Positions 10,767 to 19,359 of a stretch of 64,000 nucleotides of DNA are shown in pieces. Position numbers and translations under genes: made by a program. This DNA comes from Brachycybe producta. Its lineage: Eukaryota > Arthropoda > Diplopoda > Playtdesmida > Andrognathidae. The notes beneath the pieces are model-generated. The model saw nothing but the letters and a program-made list of their open reading frames with translations. It did no database searches and was not told where the DNA came from. Location of the stretch: contig JAUPFP010000002.1 in NCBI GenBank assembly GCA_036925085.1, positions 7,160,890-7,224,889 of the forward strand, in the 5' to 3' direction. Positions within the stretch are counted from its first letter, which is position 1; each line of letters starts with the position of its first letter.

Positions 10767-12895
10767 CTGAAAAAAAAAAGTGAAGGTCGGTCATTCATTA
10801 ATTAGGATTTTTTTAATTTATTAATTAGATGAATTAATTAATTTGTAGTAAGATAGAAATTAAAATGGTTTATGGACAGCTGATTATCGAACTCAATTAT
10901 TCTGTATTTTTCTTTTTTCAGGAGCAAAGTTCAGAGAAACTAGAAAGTGTTTTTAGAAACTAGATGGGTAGCTAAATTTCTTAAGGTCATTTTCAAAAAA
11001 AAATTAGAAAAATATTGTCTGCTTAAAATTGCGTCACATAAAAAGCTTATTCTGAAAGAAATCAGCACGAAAATACCTTTTAAGTGCAGTTTCAGCTACC
11101 CTTCTAGTTATTAAAATATATTCAAGTCCCTCTTCATTTTGCTCCTGTAAGACAGAATAATCAAGAGTTTGAGAGAGGCGTTTACACTTTTAAAACCACC
11201 TTAATTAATTATTGCAGTTTGTTAGCAGACGATTTTTCTATCATCATTTTACATATATATTTATGTGTGGCCACTTATAAAAAAGAAACGTCTTAATTCT
11301 GACCTCATTCATTCGACCATCGACATTGCCGGTACACCAATAGTTGAGGTATTCATCACCGAAGATTTTGTTGCGTATTTTTTTGAATGCTTTTGGAATG
11401 TTGATTTCAAAGGTCGTCTTTTTTATGCGCGCACTGTAAGCGTCTCTGTTGTCAGCCATTCTCGTTTTCTCGATTATACAGTTCATTTTCAGATTTTTGT
11501 TTTCGATCCAGTTTTCTGTTTGACAGGCTTTTAAAAAAATGAAATCAAAACAACAATATTTAATTTAATTATTATAAGGTAGGACTCATCTGTTTTATTT
11601 CTCAAATAATTAATGTACGAGCGTAAAAGCCAAGTGTACATGTGACAAGATCTTTACGAAACAATGTTAAGAAGAAAGTGTCTATGAAGATTTTTAAGCT
11701 TAAGGTGGTTGAATAGACATTTTATTTTGTTTTTGGCCCTCCGGATGACGCCACTACTGTGGCTAATATCCTAATGGTATGCTTTATAGACGTTTTTGTT
11801 AAATTTTTAAATTATTTTTAAATTTTTTCAAGCAAACTTTGTTTTAGATAGGGATTGGACAATTCGAATCCCGCGAATCTTGAAAAATATTGGTGATTCG
11901 AAAACTCGAATCTTCGGGCTTTTAACCTAAAAAAAACTGGTAAAAATAGTTTTAACTCCATTGACGTCCAATAGAAGCGTTCACTAACAAAAAAAAATGG
12001 CGATTGTTGCAATTTCGTTGGTACCAGGATCACCAATTTAATATTTAATATTATTTCATTTATTTGTATCTTTTTAATGAATAATATAGGATTCTTATAA
12101 TATGAAGGATTCGAGAACCTTTTAGGATTCGGATTTGTTAAATTTACGATTCGTCCAACCTCAAGTTTTAGAAACAACATTAGGAAAAAATTCAAATTGT
12201 TTTCAAAACTAGAATGGTAAAAGATTATGCAAAAAGTTCTTTCTTCGCAATATATTATAAACGCAAAAAATAAACATTATATTGCAGTTTGAAAATGACC
12301 CGTTTGGAGGGTTTTCCATGGACATTCCATGAAAAACTTATTTTCTCCTTTTTCAAACTGCCATAAAAAAGTTTATTTTGAAAGATACCGTCATGAAAAA
12401 ACTTTTAACATTATCAGCAACTATTCTAATTTATAAAACACTGAATATCTTTTGTAAAGTTTTTCTTAAAAAAACAAGGTTGCTTGAAAAATATAAATCT
12501 CTCAAAACCCCTGAATATATATTTACATTATAACATTTTATGTCATTTAAGGGATCTTGCAGACCCACACGGGAGCGGTAATGGCCCTGTTGATAAGTCG
12601 CTGGACATCCAAATGAAATGAGAAATGGGGTCGCCCACACCAACACTTCGGTACTGCCGGCGGGTGAGCTCATTGCCCGCTATATGTTGGATGTCCCGCG
12701 ACCTTAATTATTTCAAACGTTTACTTATTTACTCATTTTGCTACACTGCCATTTTTTTTCAGTTGTATTACACATGTTTTAGTTTGGTAACTTACGATCG
12801 TATTCTTCTTCTTCTTCCGAACCATCTTCATTTCTGTCTACGGCGTTTATAATTATAAAAAGCGTTGAAACGAAATAAATTACATAAAACTTCAT
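10431..12895 (-). CDS. secreted six-cysteine protein with Arg-rich tail, gene B
   Basis: Hand-assembled from exons 12895-12796, 11527-11304 and 10766-10431; 219 residues. Residues 1-18 form a hydrophobic leader (MKFYVIYFVSTLFIIINA). A short acidic linker with five consecutive Glu leads to the splice at YD. Cysteines are at 35, 50, 98, 125, 167 and 178. The last 24 residues hold eleven Arg, one Lys and two His, ending RRLLRRLRQRRRRH. Intron phases 1 and 0 match A and C. The FGDEYLNY segment before C3 is close to FGDDYLGY in C, and MEYSEN in exon 3 is identical to C, so B and C are nearer to each other than to A. Family unknown. The acidic leader side and strongly cationic end resemble host-defence peptide precursors such as cathelicidins in layout only, not in recognisable sequence. 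Confidence 0.78.
10864..11204. repeat. family 1 MITE copy (gene B intron 2)
   Basis: Near full-length: left arm with ATGGTTTATGGACAGC and CGAACTC, AGAAACTAGA in the middle, right end GTTTACACTTTTAAAACCACCTTA. Confidence 0.75.
11304..11527 (-). CDS. gene B exon 2 (cysteines 1-3)
   Basis: Acceptor TTTAAAAG|CCTGT and donor AATGAG|GTCAGA. It encodes 75 residues from P-C to NE, the same length as exon 2 of C. Confidence 0.78.
11849..12164. mobile_element. hAT-type MITE (gene B intron 1)
   Basis: Left end TAGGGATTGGAC pairs with the complement of the right end GTCCAACCTCAA (9 of 12). An exact 8-bp duplication GTTTTAGA lies at 11841-11848 and 12165-12172. The interior is rich in GATTCGAA words. 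Confidence 0.75.
12290..12445. repeat. family 1 MITE fragment (gene B intron 1)
   Basis: Carries the GTTTATTTTGAAAGATA and TTCTAATTTATAAAACA blocks of the family 1 right arm; the left arm is missing or diverged. Confidence 0.55.
12541..12706. repeat. GC-rich unclassified insert (gene B intron 1)
   Basis: Clearly richer in G+C than its AT-rich flanks. GTCGCTGGACATCCAA on one arm pairs with TTGGATGTCCCGCGACC on the other, and the outer ends read TTAAGGGATC and GACCTTAA. Looks like a small transposon or SINE-like fragment; no target duplication was established. Confidence 0.4.
12796..12895 (-). CDS. gene B exon 1 (signal peptide, Glu-rich linker)
   Basis: ATG to donor CGATC|GTAAGT, phase 1, 33 complete codons. 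Too short to stand out as an open frame; recognised by alignment of leader and donor with A and C. Confidence 0.7.
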
Positions 12896-13880
12896 ATTTA
12901 GAAACCCGGTTCATCCGTCGTTTCTAACTTTATTGTAATATTCAGTCAGGTTTGGAATATTCAATTACGTATATTGTTCCAGGTGGTTTTCAAATTATTC
13001 CTTATTTAAACTATTATGTAAATGTTGTCTGTTACACTTATATATTTATATACTTATATATTTTCTGTCTGTAGTTTGTTAGGATAAATTCGTTTTCATA
13101 TATTTAAATTTAAGACAAACGGATAACTCGAAAATAACACAAAAAAAATATATTTTTCGGTTTTAAGAATACAAAATCTGCCTAAAGTCAGTTCTTAACA
13201 CGAAAAATTTAAGGCCTCTTTTTTTTTAAAAAAAAAAAGAGTGCTTGAATTTTATCTTTTTCACGAAATTGTTGTATAATACAAAACATTATAAAACATG
13301 TTTTTCCATTTTCTTTAAATGTTATATCCGTTTTCTTTGAACACAAAATTTGGTTAACACGAAAAAAATATCCATCTCTTCCTTTGTCTGTTAAACAGTT
13401 TAGACCCAACTTCGTGAGTGTTTTTGACTGAATATTTGACTTTTATATTATACTGTCATTTTAATGATCACGTAGACAACTTGTGCGTTTTGTGAGGTTT
13501 GAAACAGCTGTAACCATCTGGGACGATTCTATCATGGACGACGCCGAGGGGCGTGTACAGCTCAGGGCGCAAAAATGTGAGCGCAAAATACAAATAAAGG
13601 TAATACTAAAGGGCGCCAATTTTATTCCAAAATTATGCTCTGAGCTGTGTGTTGTGTACAAAACACAGCGCACACCTCATCGCGTGTGCATTTTCATGTT
13701 AGGAGTCGGTCGTCAGCTTTTAACTGTGAGCCCCATGTACCGTGCACACAATTCCTGTCTGTCTTTGACACGTGTTTTGCCGTGTGCTGTGCTACGTGTT
13801 TCTACTCATGTGACGTCATTTCTCATCATCTCAGCCAACAAGAGTGTCACAAAAGAGTACAGGTTACCTTTTTTTTTTAC
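12896..13880. other. intergenic between genes B and C, repeat-rich
   Basis: Should include the gene B promoter, but none was recognised. A block near 13633 (CTGAGCTGTGTGTTGTGT) resembles one near 2545, with nearby AAACACAGCGCAC words, pointing to an old dispersed repeat. The open frame at 13483-13884 covers this repeat and shows no domain. Confidence 0.4.
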
Positions 13881-14915
13881 ATGAGTTAAATGAATTCAAA
13901 TTAAATGTGTTTAGGTGAATTATACGGAATCCAGTTAAGGACATATACCAAATAAGAATGGACTTTATTGTTAATATTTTAAATTGAAATACTAAATGTG
14001 ACGTGACTGGCCCGTTGGTGCCACCGTTTTGACGCGGTGGCGCCGACTCTGGTGGACCAGCCGTTGACGATGATTTTACCGCTCGCAACATTTTTGTATT
14101 TACAGTCCTTTCGCGAGTGGGTTCATCTGCTCTCAAAGTCCACAAAAAGACTTTTTCTATCCTCGGGAATCTTCGGTATAGGGCGTGACGACGTCGATGG
14201 CACTCTCACTGTTCTTTTGAGTTAACCCGGAGGCTCCACGCAGAGAGACTCAGATAGTATCCGAGTGCTTCTGTTGGGATTTCCGTTTCTTTTCGGAATT
14301 AGAAAACTCAATCTTAATGCATAACACTGTACACACAAAATTGAGGTAGATAATATCAATTCTTTACTGTTATCTTTTACATCGTGGTATACAGATCCTT
14401 TACAGATATTTGGTACTTTTACATTATATCAAAAACTCTTTCTTAGTCAGGACTTGAACTCTTTTCTGTCCTCTGACCAACTCTCTACTGTCCTCACACA
14501 TAAATCCCATGATACTTTCGTCCAGTCTCCTGGGAGGGGCGACTGTCGCCTCAGGGCTCAATGATTGACATATTTTTGGGACTCTTTTCCCAATTCTCAC
14601 GGTTCGACTGGGTTCCACGAATTCACACAGAATTCGGGCCACCCAAGTCTGAACATCTGTGCACCAAGGGGTGCCATACTGAAAGAAAGGAATTTCTACG
14701 GGGTGCTCCACCATTCTGCAAATACAGGGTGTCACATAAATCAATATTTTGTCAATACTTTATATATTAAGTATTAACTCAATATTTTCAGATTAATTAA
14801 CTGAATAAATTGAATTCGACATATTGTTTGTTTGCCCTTCACAGAGGGCTCTGTATAACACGTTTATTATTTAAATGCATTTAAATCAGGTGTGTACTAG
14901 GTATAAGGTTATCTG
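13881..14915. repeat. family 4 repeat interrupted by an LTR
   Basis: Outside 13997-14736 this sequence is a reverse-complement relative of 54700-54975. Shared words include GGTGAATTATACGGAATCC, GTTTGTTTGC and TTTAAATGCATTTAAAT. The uninterrupted copy shows the ancestral structure. Confidence 0.8.
13997..14736. mobile_element. solo LTR 2, Ty3/Gypsy-like
   Basis: A 740-bp insert starting TGTGACGTGACTGG and ending GGGTGTCACA, flanked by the 4-bp duplication TAAA (13993-13996, 14737-14740). The paralogous repeat at 54700-54975 has a single TAAA (as TTTA at 54852-54855) at the same place, so the insertion boundaries are confirmed by an empty site. No internal retroviral genes are present. Confidence 0.85.
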
Positions 14916-14957
14916 TCACAATAAACCACCTATTCCCACATCACGTTAATCGTGTTC

Positions 14958-15060
14958 TTTAAGATGGTTTTTACGTGCAAACGCTTCTCGAACTCTTTAA
15001 TTATTTTGTCTTTCAGGTACAAAATAAAGGAAAACCTGAATGTGTTTTATTCTGCACTTG
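14958..15060. repeat. family 1 MITE, left arm only
   Basis: Matches the family start: TTTAAGATGGTTTTTACGTG, TCTCGAACTC, TTTCAGGTACAAAATAAAG, AATGTGTTTTA. The rest is absent. Confidence 0.6.
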
Positions 15061-15192
15061 TGGTCAGACCATTTGTGGTTGAGCCGTTGACCATTGTATA
15101 CCTGCAGAAAAAGCCAGTATAGTGAGGTTTATGGTTGACCTTGACATAAACAAATTATATTTTATTATGGCAGCATTCTATAGATAAGTAAC

Positions 15193-15420
15193 ATGGCAGA
15201 CATGTTGACATGGCTACCTTCAGTCTGCAAAAGCTCCTTATCATTGGGTAGCTCCGTACTGGAAAAATACGATCACAAGAGTGTTTCTCGTGGTCATAAA
15301 AATCATTATCATAGTCAAGTTGGAGCTGGACCACTGCAGTTCATGAATGGTTCGACGATAAGTGCAAAAAAAAAAACCGAGGGATTCAAGGAACCTTATG
15401 GACCTCCTCCATCGCTTTAA
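15193..15420 (+). CDS. hypothetical 75-residue open frame
   Basis: A single open frame beginning MADMLTWLPS and ending GPPPSL. It has no recognisable domain, signal peptide or cysteine pattern. It contains a run of ten A coding for Lys. It lies on the opposite strand from the flanking gene cluster. It may be chance, a single exon of an unseen gene, or a retrocopy remnant. I keep it only because its composition is less AT-rich than neighbouring chance frames. Confidence 0.2.
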   Translation: MADMLTWLPSVCKSSLSLGSSVLEKYDHKSVSRGHKNHYHSQVGAGPLQFMNGSTISAKKKTEGFKEPYGPPPSL

Positions 15421-15656
15421 TGTAATAATTAGAATGTGATGTTGATGTCACACATCTAGTTTTTAAACCATTTTTAATTTCTTTTTTAATCTTGCTTTGA
15501 TATATCAAACAGCCAGTTTTATTCCATTGTTACATGTGTACGCACATGCACACGCGTGTTGGTAGAAGTAATTATTGCCTCTTACAATGCTTCTAAAAGT
15601 ACAACAAAGGTAGGCATTCTCAATACAAAATATACATAATAGTGAATCATGTAGAT

Positions 15657-15968
15657 TTATGTCTCTAAGCGTCTTCTCCAGAACGGTTTGCGTAACAGTT
15701 GTATGAATTTGTTTGGTGTTTTTGCTAGTTTCTTTGCTATCATTGGAATTTTGACGCAAGAATAAATGGCGATATTTTCAAATTTCTCACACTCATTCGT
15801 ACTTGGCTCTATTATTGCCGGAATCTCATTAACATCTTCAAATGTAATCGTCAAAACATTTTCTGAATATTCCATTTCCATGTTGGACACTGTGACTTTA
15901 AAAATCTCACAATCTATACAGGTGTCTACAAAAACTGCAATATTATCCATGTTATAACCTTCAAGTAA
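15657..15968 (-). CDS. gene C exon 3 (cysteines 4-6, tail)
   Basis: Acceptor TTTTTCTTTTCAG|TTACTT, phase 0, 103 residues and stop. It carries MEYSENVL, nearly identical to MEYSENIL in B. Confidence 0.78.
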   Translation of the reverse strand, partial: LLEGYNMDNIAVFVDTCIDCEIFKVTVSNMEMEYSENVLTITFEDVNEIPAIIEPSTNECEKFENIAIYSCVKIPMIAKKLAKTPNKFIQLLRKPFWRRRLET

Positions 15969-18663
15969 CTGAAAAGAAAAATATAAAATATTGAATTACT
16001 AGTGGGGTAACCCGTCATAAATGACGGGAGCAAAATTCACAGGCAATTGTGCACATGCGCGTCGTTTTTTTCGTTTTTTTACTCCTTTCATTTCAATTTC
16101 AGTCACCCCCTCCACGTTTCTCTCTCTCTCTCTCTCCCCCCCCCCTTCTACACTTTCCAACCTTTTCCTCACTCCAATTTAATATCATGGGGTTCTTGGA
16201 TGGGAAGGGTGCAACATATAGTTGACCTTGAGAAAAAAAGCTGTTCATTTCTTCATTTATTTAAATTTATATAAATTCCGACGTGCTTCAATGGTTGTAT
16301 AGCGTTACTTCAGAGACAGATACACAGACCTGGCATAATATATACTGTATATAATTATGAAAAATACAGCTGTGATGATGATAGCTAATATTTAGAATAG
16401 GTTGTTTTCTTTGCAAATTCCTTGTTTATGCGTTTTCCAACCAATAATGCTAAGGCTAGTTTCACACGAGCATATCCTTCTGGTGGCGCTGATCAAGTGC
16501 CAAATTGAACAAACGCCAATCTGAACTAACGCCAAACTGAATAAAAGCCAAATGGAACAAACACCAAACTGAATAAGCGCCAAATGGAACAAACGCCAAA
16601 CTGAATAAGCGCCAAATGGAACAAACGTCAAACTGAATAAGCGCCAAATTTTTGGCTTTTATTCAGTTTGGCGTTTCTTCCATTTGTGGCTTATTCAGTT
16701 TGGCGTTTCTTCCATTTGTGGCTTATTCAGTTTGGCGTTTGTTCAATTTGGCCCCATCCTTCTGAACTTCCCCCCCCCCCCAAAAAAAAAAAAATAAACG
16801 GATCCTGCAGCAGCAAATCGTATTTTATGTGCAGCATTCGACAGCGTATAAAAGTGAATGTTAGAAGTACCGGGACCAATACGTGCCTGAATCTGGGCTC
16901 TTGTTAATCTACCACCAACGTTCTTTGGCTGCTGGCAGAGTATTTTTTTTTTCAAATTCTAAATTCTATTTATTGTGGTAAACATGCAGTCAAGGTGTTA
17001 GCATACAAGTTAGCTGTAAGACAAATTGACATAACCAGAGCATGAACTGTGCGAATCGAAACGTGCTTTTATTTCTTTATACAAAACACATTCTATTTAA
17101 CTCGTGTGAAACGAGCCTCTTAGGGCAGGCAGCCTCAAACGATGCGTGCATTTGCCTTGTATATGCAAATATTTTGTTTGTTCAGTTTAGTTGTACTTTA
17201 TGGGTTTATGTGTGTTTAATTCACCTCATTGAATTCACCTTCCACTTGGGCTGTACAAAAATATCCTAGATAATCATCGCCAAAGATTTTCTTGTTATTG
17301 TCTAGAAATGCTTTTTGTAGGTTTATTTGAAAGATTTTCTTCTTTACAGTCAGTTTGTAGCCGTCTTTGTCTTCATCCATTTTTATTTTTTTAATTTTAC
17401 AATTCTTTCTCAGTTTAAAGGCGTTGATCCATTGTTTTGTGTCACATCCTTTAATAGAAAAAAAAATGAGAATAAGCTGAATTGCAATTAGTAAATAGTA
17501 CTAAATACACATTAGTGTTGCAGAACTCCAGACTTTATAATTGGACGTCTCAGACTTTAAGAAGCACTTTATAGAAAATACATTAACAACTAAAGTGGTA
17601 ATTGAATGTGGTTAAAAAATATAATGTGATTGTAACTGTTGTGAGGTGTTTTTTTTCTAATTGAGCTTTATATGAAAATTAACTTTTGTGTAAGTACAAA
17701 AAAAACTGAAATGACAGACCCACTCTTTATTTTCACGTATTTAAAAATGAGCTTCTTGAGGTGGTTTTAAAGTGTAAACGCCTCTCAAACGCTTATTTAT
17801 TTATTTATTTATTTTTTCAGGTGAAAAATAAAGAGAATCTTCTACAGTATGTGTTTTAGAAACTAGAAAGGTAAGATATTTTCATGTTTGATATTTTTCA
17901 AAGTAAGCTTTTTTTATGTCAGTTTTAAACCTAATTTCTAAAATACTTTCTCGTTTCTCTTAATTTTGCTCCTTAAAGACAAATTAATTAAGAGTTCACA
18001 AATCAGTTGTTAATCATAAACCAATTTAACGAAATTTGAAAAATGATTAAATTTCAAGTTAGCTTATAAAAATTAATACCGAAGTGGTTTTCATTTCAAG
18101 ACTGTCAACATTTGACCGTGTTTGAAAAGTAAATAGAAAGCTAATATCTGGAAAGAAAAGAAGTCATGTTTGCATTATTATAGCCTCTTCCTATGAGTCT
18201 TTCTATGGCTTCATATTTCAGAAGAAGAAAACGGCAAAATCGAGCACATCCGGCAATTTCTTTTAAAGAATTGTCTGGCAGGTGGAGCAGCCACACTCCT
18301 AAATTCTTTACACCTTTAGTTTCCGGACACATCCATTTTTATATTTTAAAAAAAAACTTAAGTAGGCTAGCATTTTCTGGCTTCTGCTGCTGGAATTAGG
18401 CCATTTAGTTAATGTATTTTAAGGTAAGATTACTCTCTATTGCGCATGTGCATTGTTCAAAACTTCAAATGCACCAATCAAAACAGATTGTACTTCAGTA
18501 ACTGCATTCTACACATGCGCAGTAAAGTTCAGCCTTACCTTAACCTCGATTAAGAGATTCTGATGCTTAACTTACGATTGTACTCTCGCGATGCAGCTAT
18601 TATGTTGGTTATACATGTATTTACAAAAATGTTAAAAATGGTACACATTAGATAGAGCTTCAT
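15657..18663 (-). CDS. secreted six-cysteine protein, gene C of the trio
   Basis: Hand-assembled from exons 18663-18576, 17448-17225 and 15968-15657; 207 residues. The leader MKLYLMCTIFNIFVNTCI is hydrophobic. The linker is nearly absent (about six residues, ASREYN). Conserved cysteines are at 31, 46, 94, 121, 164 and 175, and an extra Cys at 124 is not found in A or B. The tail includes RKPFWRRRLET, basic but shorter than in B. Exon 2 is Lys-rich (KIKKIKMDEDKDGYK) and ends FGDDYLGYFC..., as in B. Intron phases 1 and 0 match the paralogs. Intron 2 holds a Helitron-like element whose end lies about 30 bp from the exon 3 acceptor, followed by a foldback element. Family unknown; secretion and disulfide bonding are inferred from the leader and the fixed cysteine frame. 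Confidence 0.76.
15999..16345 (-). mobile_element. non-autonomous Helitron-like element, copy 1
   Basis: Read on the minus strand, the 3' end has the hairpin CCCGTCAT/ATGACGGG, then eight bases, then CTAG followed by host T. This is the Helitron 3' signature. The body shares blocks with copies at 23.3-23.6 and 31.6-32.3 kb (for example CATATAGTTGACC, CCGACGTGCTT, ACAGACCTGGC). The 5' boundary lies in a TATA-rich stretch and is approximate. Confidence 0.65.
16483..16755. mobile_element. foldback element with tandem repeats, 9-bp target duplication
   Basis: The left arm is a tandem array of a two-part unit, CAAACTGAATAAGCGC plus CAAATGGAACAAACGC (about 36 bp together). The right arm is its reverse complement, centred near 16648. 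A 9-bp duplication ATCCTTCTG flanks it (16474-16482, 16756-16764). The end GTGGCGCTGA recurs at 59036. Open frames through it on both strands are artefacts of the repeat. Confidence 0.8.
17225..17448 (-). CDS. gene C exon 2 (cysteines 1-3)
   Basis: Acceptor CTATTAAAG|GATGTG and donor AATGAG|GTGAAT. 75 residues, with cysteines at exon positions 2, 17 and 65 exactly as in A and B. Confidence 0.78.
17755..18005. repeat. family 1 MITE copy (gene C intron 1)
   Basis: Left end GAGGTGGTTTTAAAGTGTAA, then CGCCTCTCAAACGC, GTTTTAGAAACTAGAAAGG; right arm with TTTCTAAAATACTTTC and TTAAGAGTTC. Confidence 0.75.
18576..18663 (-). CDS. gene C exon 1 (signal peptide)
   Basis: ATG to donor CAATC|GTAAGT, 29 codons plus one base, phase 1. 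Far too short to be found as an open frame; recognised from the shared MK(L/F) start and donor. Confidence 0.68.
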
Positions 18664-18855
18664 TTTCTGAACTTGTTAAAAAAGTCTATTGAACTTGGTG
18701 GATTTTCTCGCATATTGTAATGTTTTGAACGTGTTACGAACGTGTCACAGTTTACAATCTAAAGTACAATGTGATAGAGATAATAAAAAAATTAAGTCTT
18801 TATAGAAAGTAGGTATTTGGCTCAATACTAGCCTACCCCTCCAAAAGCGAGCAGT

Positions 18856-18962
18856 AAGCACTGGTAATTGTGCCCAGCCCTTTTATGAGCGCCATCAATT
18901 TCTAATTGGCTTGTTACTTGGTCTGATGACATAAAAGGGCGGGGCAAACGAAATTTTAGTGC
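18856..18962. repeat. short palindromic MITE, GCCCTTTTATG family
   Basis: Arms AGCACTGGTAATTGTGCCCAG...CCCTTTTATG and CATAAAAGGGCGGGGC...TTTTAGTGCT. Related arms are nested in the Helitron-like copy at about 31705-31915. Confidence 0.55.
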
Positions 18963-19144
18963 TAGCTATTCTCTCTTACAAGCACAATTTACACGTAGTA
19001 TAATCATTAATCACATAGTTTGCGTAATATGCACAGCTGTTTTTCTTCTATAGGGTTCGTTCCGTATTATTCAATAATTGACACCCTTTTGGTAAAATTG
19101 ATAGAAAAAAAAGGTAAATGTTTTACAATAAGGAAGTTGATAAC

Positions 19145-19350
19145 ACAGGCGATTAGAAAACGGGATGAGCAGAAGTTGGCTCCGCCCTTTTTATGACGAC
19201 CGGCAACTTCTAATTGGTTGGTTATGTAGTCTGACGTCACATGCTCCGCCCTTTTCAACATCGAACCACACAACAAACCAATTAGAAGTTGCCGTTCGTC
19301 ATAAAAAGGGCGGAGCCAACTTCTGTTCATCCCGTTTTCTAATTGCCTGT
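19145..19350. mobile_element. near-perfect palindromic MITE with 9-bp target duplication
   Basis: Ends ACAGGCGATTAGAAAACGG and its complement, with GGCTCCGCCCTTTTTATGAC and GTCATAAAAAGGGCGGAGCC inside. Flanks GTTGATAAC (19136-19144) and GTTCATAAC (19351-19359) match at 8 of 9. A sister copy lies at 39366-39521. The near-identical arms suggest a recent insertion. Confidence 0.8.
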
Positions 19351-19359
19351 GTTCATAAC

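Noticed and set aside
13483-13884. 133-residue plus-strand frame
   Set aside because: Covers a dispersed repeat with CTGTGTGTTGTGT palindromes; no motif and no plausible splice partners seen.
14424-14744. 106-residue minus-strand frame of fairly normal composition
   Set aside because: Lies almost wholly within solo LTR 2, crosses its boundary, and starts in its terminal GGGTGTCACA region; no recognisable domain.
16392-16907. Frames repeating FGVCSIW-type units on both strands
   Set aside because: Translation of the AAACGCC tandem arms of the foldback element.
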